Source: Symbiodinium natans (Eukaryota > Sar > Dinophyceae > Suessiales > Symbiodiniaceae). Taken from it: a stretch of 64,000 nucleotides of DNA. The notes beneath the pieces were generated by a model that did not search any database, was not told the origin of the DNA, and worked only from the letters and a program-made list of their open reading frames with translations. Below, in pieces: positions 62,880 through 64,000 of this stretch; within the stretch, counting starts at the first letter, position 1, and the number at the start of each line of letters is the position of its first letter. Location: positions 188,001-252,000 of the forward strand of contig CAJNDS010002734.1 of assembly GCA_905221605.1 (NCBI GenBank). Direction: 5' to 3'. A program made the translations under genes and the position numbers.

Positions 62880-64000
62880 CAAGAAAAAGAACTCACACAG
62901 AACAAGAACTCGATGAGCCTTTGTCGTTGCAGTCTTCTTTGTCGTAAAGGTCCGAAAAATTATATTCTTCGCCAAAGTGTCGCCTTAAAAATTGAAGCGT
63001 GCAGGATTGTAGAGAGACATTCGAATCTTAGATGCAGCTCAGAAACACCAAGTAAAGATACTGTCCATCTTCAAGCAAAACCCGATGGGCTTCCTTGCAG
63101 TCATGGTAATGCATTGTTTTCGATTATATTTTAATAAGACAAATAGTTATAATAATACTAGTATTACTAAAAATATTAATTTTATCAATGATACGAAAAT
63201 AAAATAATAATACAAGCTAAGCCACACTGATGCTGTCCGCGAGGAAGGCTGAAGATCTCATCGTCGATATTTGGATTTGTTGCAGCGGTCGACCTGAAGA
63301 CATATATGCTTGATAAAATTTCTTATAGAAATGTATAATTGTCACATATTTATGTATGTTAAGAATATTAACGTTCTTGCAACCTCCAGGTCCAGACAAT
63401 GTCAGAGCAGTGGTCAGCTGCACGAGACCTTAGACAATATACGCGCGTGCGGTGATGTTATCATGCGGTCTTACAGGAACTGAGGCCTTTACTCCATCTC
63501 GACGAGCTTGAGGATGCTCGGGTGCGTCACAGAGGCTGACCTACGAGCACAGCTGCATGAATGGGGCAGCAGGGGTATCTTATTCTAAACTAAATACTAG
63601 ACAGGTGTCTGGAAAAGATGCCAGTGGTGGATGCCTGCAATCCTCGGCCGCCGCATTATGTTGGGAGAAACATTTAGTTATGGTTTGTGTACAAGAATTA
63701 AGACCCCCACTCCATGTTGAGAAGTCGCCGCGTTTGCATACACTCATCTTCCGGTTTCCTGGCAGATACGCCAACATGACATGGCGTTAAAGTCTAAGCG
63801 CACATTTGAAAAGAAAAATGTCACTGCAAACTCTCGTCTAGGGTGCAGCTCGTCGTTGACCTCAGGACCAGCGTCCAAACGGATCTTCTTCAACACCACG
63901 TTCGTCCTGCTTGTCATGCACGGATAAGTATATATGACGAGAAATCAAAACTCAACACAACTTTTTCAACCAGCACTCTCCTTGTCAGTCGTCCGTCAGG
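62880..64000. other. Array-free unique DNA
   Basis: An AT-rich stretch (63125-63215) separates small ORFs (62913-63134 plus, 63557-63790 plus). No motif or splice structure is recognised. No heptamer array or MITE family member is seen after about 62.15 kb. Confidence 0.4.

Overview
The window looks like nuclear DNA of a dinoflagellate; the lineage within the group is not resolved. Three sequence observations support this. Hundreds of TTTAGGG/CCCTAAA heptamers, the plant/dinoflagellate-type telomere unit, are scattered in both orientations. Exons are short and broken by introns that need mixed GT, GC and GA donors. A 15-base relict of the dinoflagellate spliced leader (CCATTTTGGCTCAAG) sits on the minus strand at 53965-53979, followed directly by a second partial copy, just upstream of an uninterrupted 210-codon ORF. 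I see no rRNA, tRNA, CRISPR array or bacterial-style operon.

Layout. From 1 to about 59 kb the sequence alternates small protein-coding islands (mostly 60-250 bp), heptamer arrays, palindromic MITE-like elements and TA-rich microsatellites. Coding sense is mostly minus. The best supported minus-strand genes are an EF-hand multi-exon gene (about 0.8-9.8 kb), a basic C-terminal exon pair (10.04-10.50 kb), a sulfotransferase-like gene (16.3-18.4 kb), a double-stranded-RNA-binding protein gene (23.3-24.2 kb), a two-exon gene end at 28.0-28.4 kb, a gene at 46.9-48.7 kb and the spliced-leader retrogene (53.3-53.9 kb). Plus-strand coding is likely at about 33.8, 35.2-35.8, 38.6-38.8 and 54.9-56.6 kb.

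Main discovery. Several unrelated families of about 70-150 bp inverted-repeat elements (families A-N below) lie between pieces of ORF. Removing them as introns restores an open frame: family A at about 6.6, 9.4, 32.4, 35.3, 39.85 and 47.66 kb, family B at 17.77 kb, family H at 47.18 kb and family I at 6.94 kb. Families B, H and I are flanked by direct repeats of 8, 4 and 8 bp, as expected for insertions that became introns (introner-like elements). The telomere-like arrays behave the same way: at 9035-9098 and 28167-28252 the whole intron is essentially a heptamer array between a GT donor and an AG acceptor, and the codon phase matches on both sides. Comparing sister copies of three MITE families (C, E, F) gives filled/empty pairs in which one copy carries a heptamer array the other lacks, so the arrays are secondary insertions or expansions, often seeded at CCCTA or TAGGG.

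Right end. From about 59.4 kb the pattern stops. A diverged higher-order tandem repeat (about 1.27 kb period, two related blocks per period) covers 59.5-61.9 kb, and 62.3-64 kb is sequence without heptamer arrays. All exon limits here come from manual translation. No transcript was available, so products are named only where a motif is visible.
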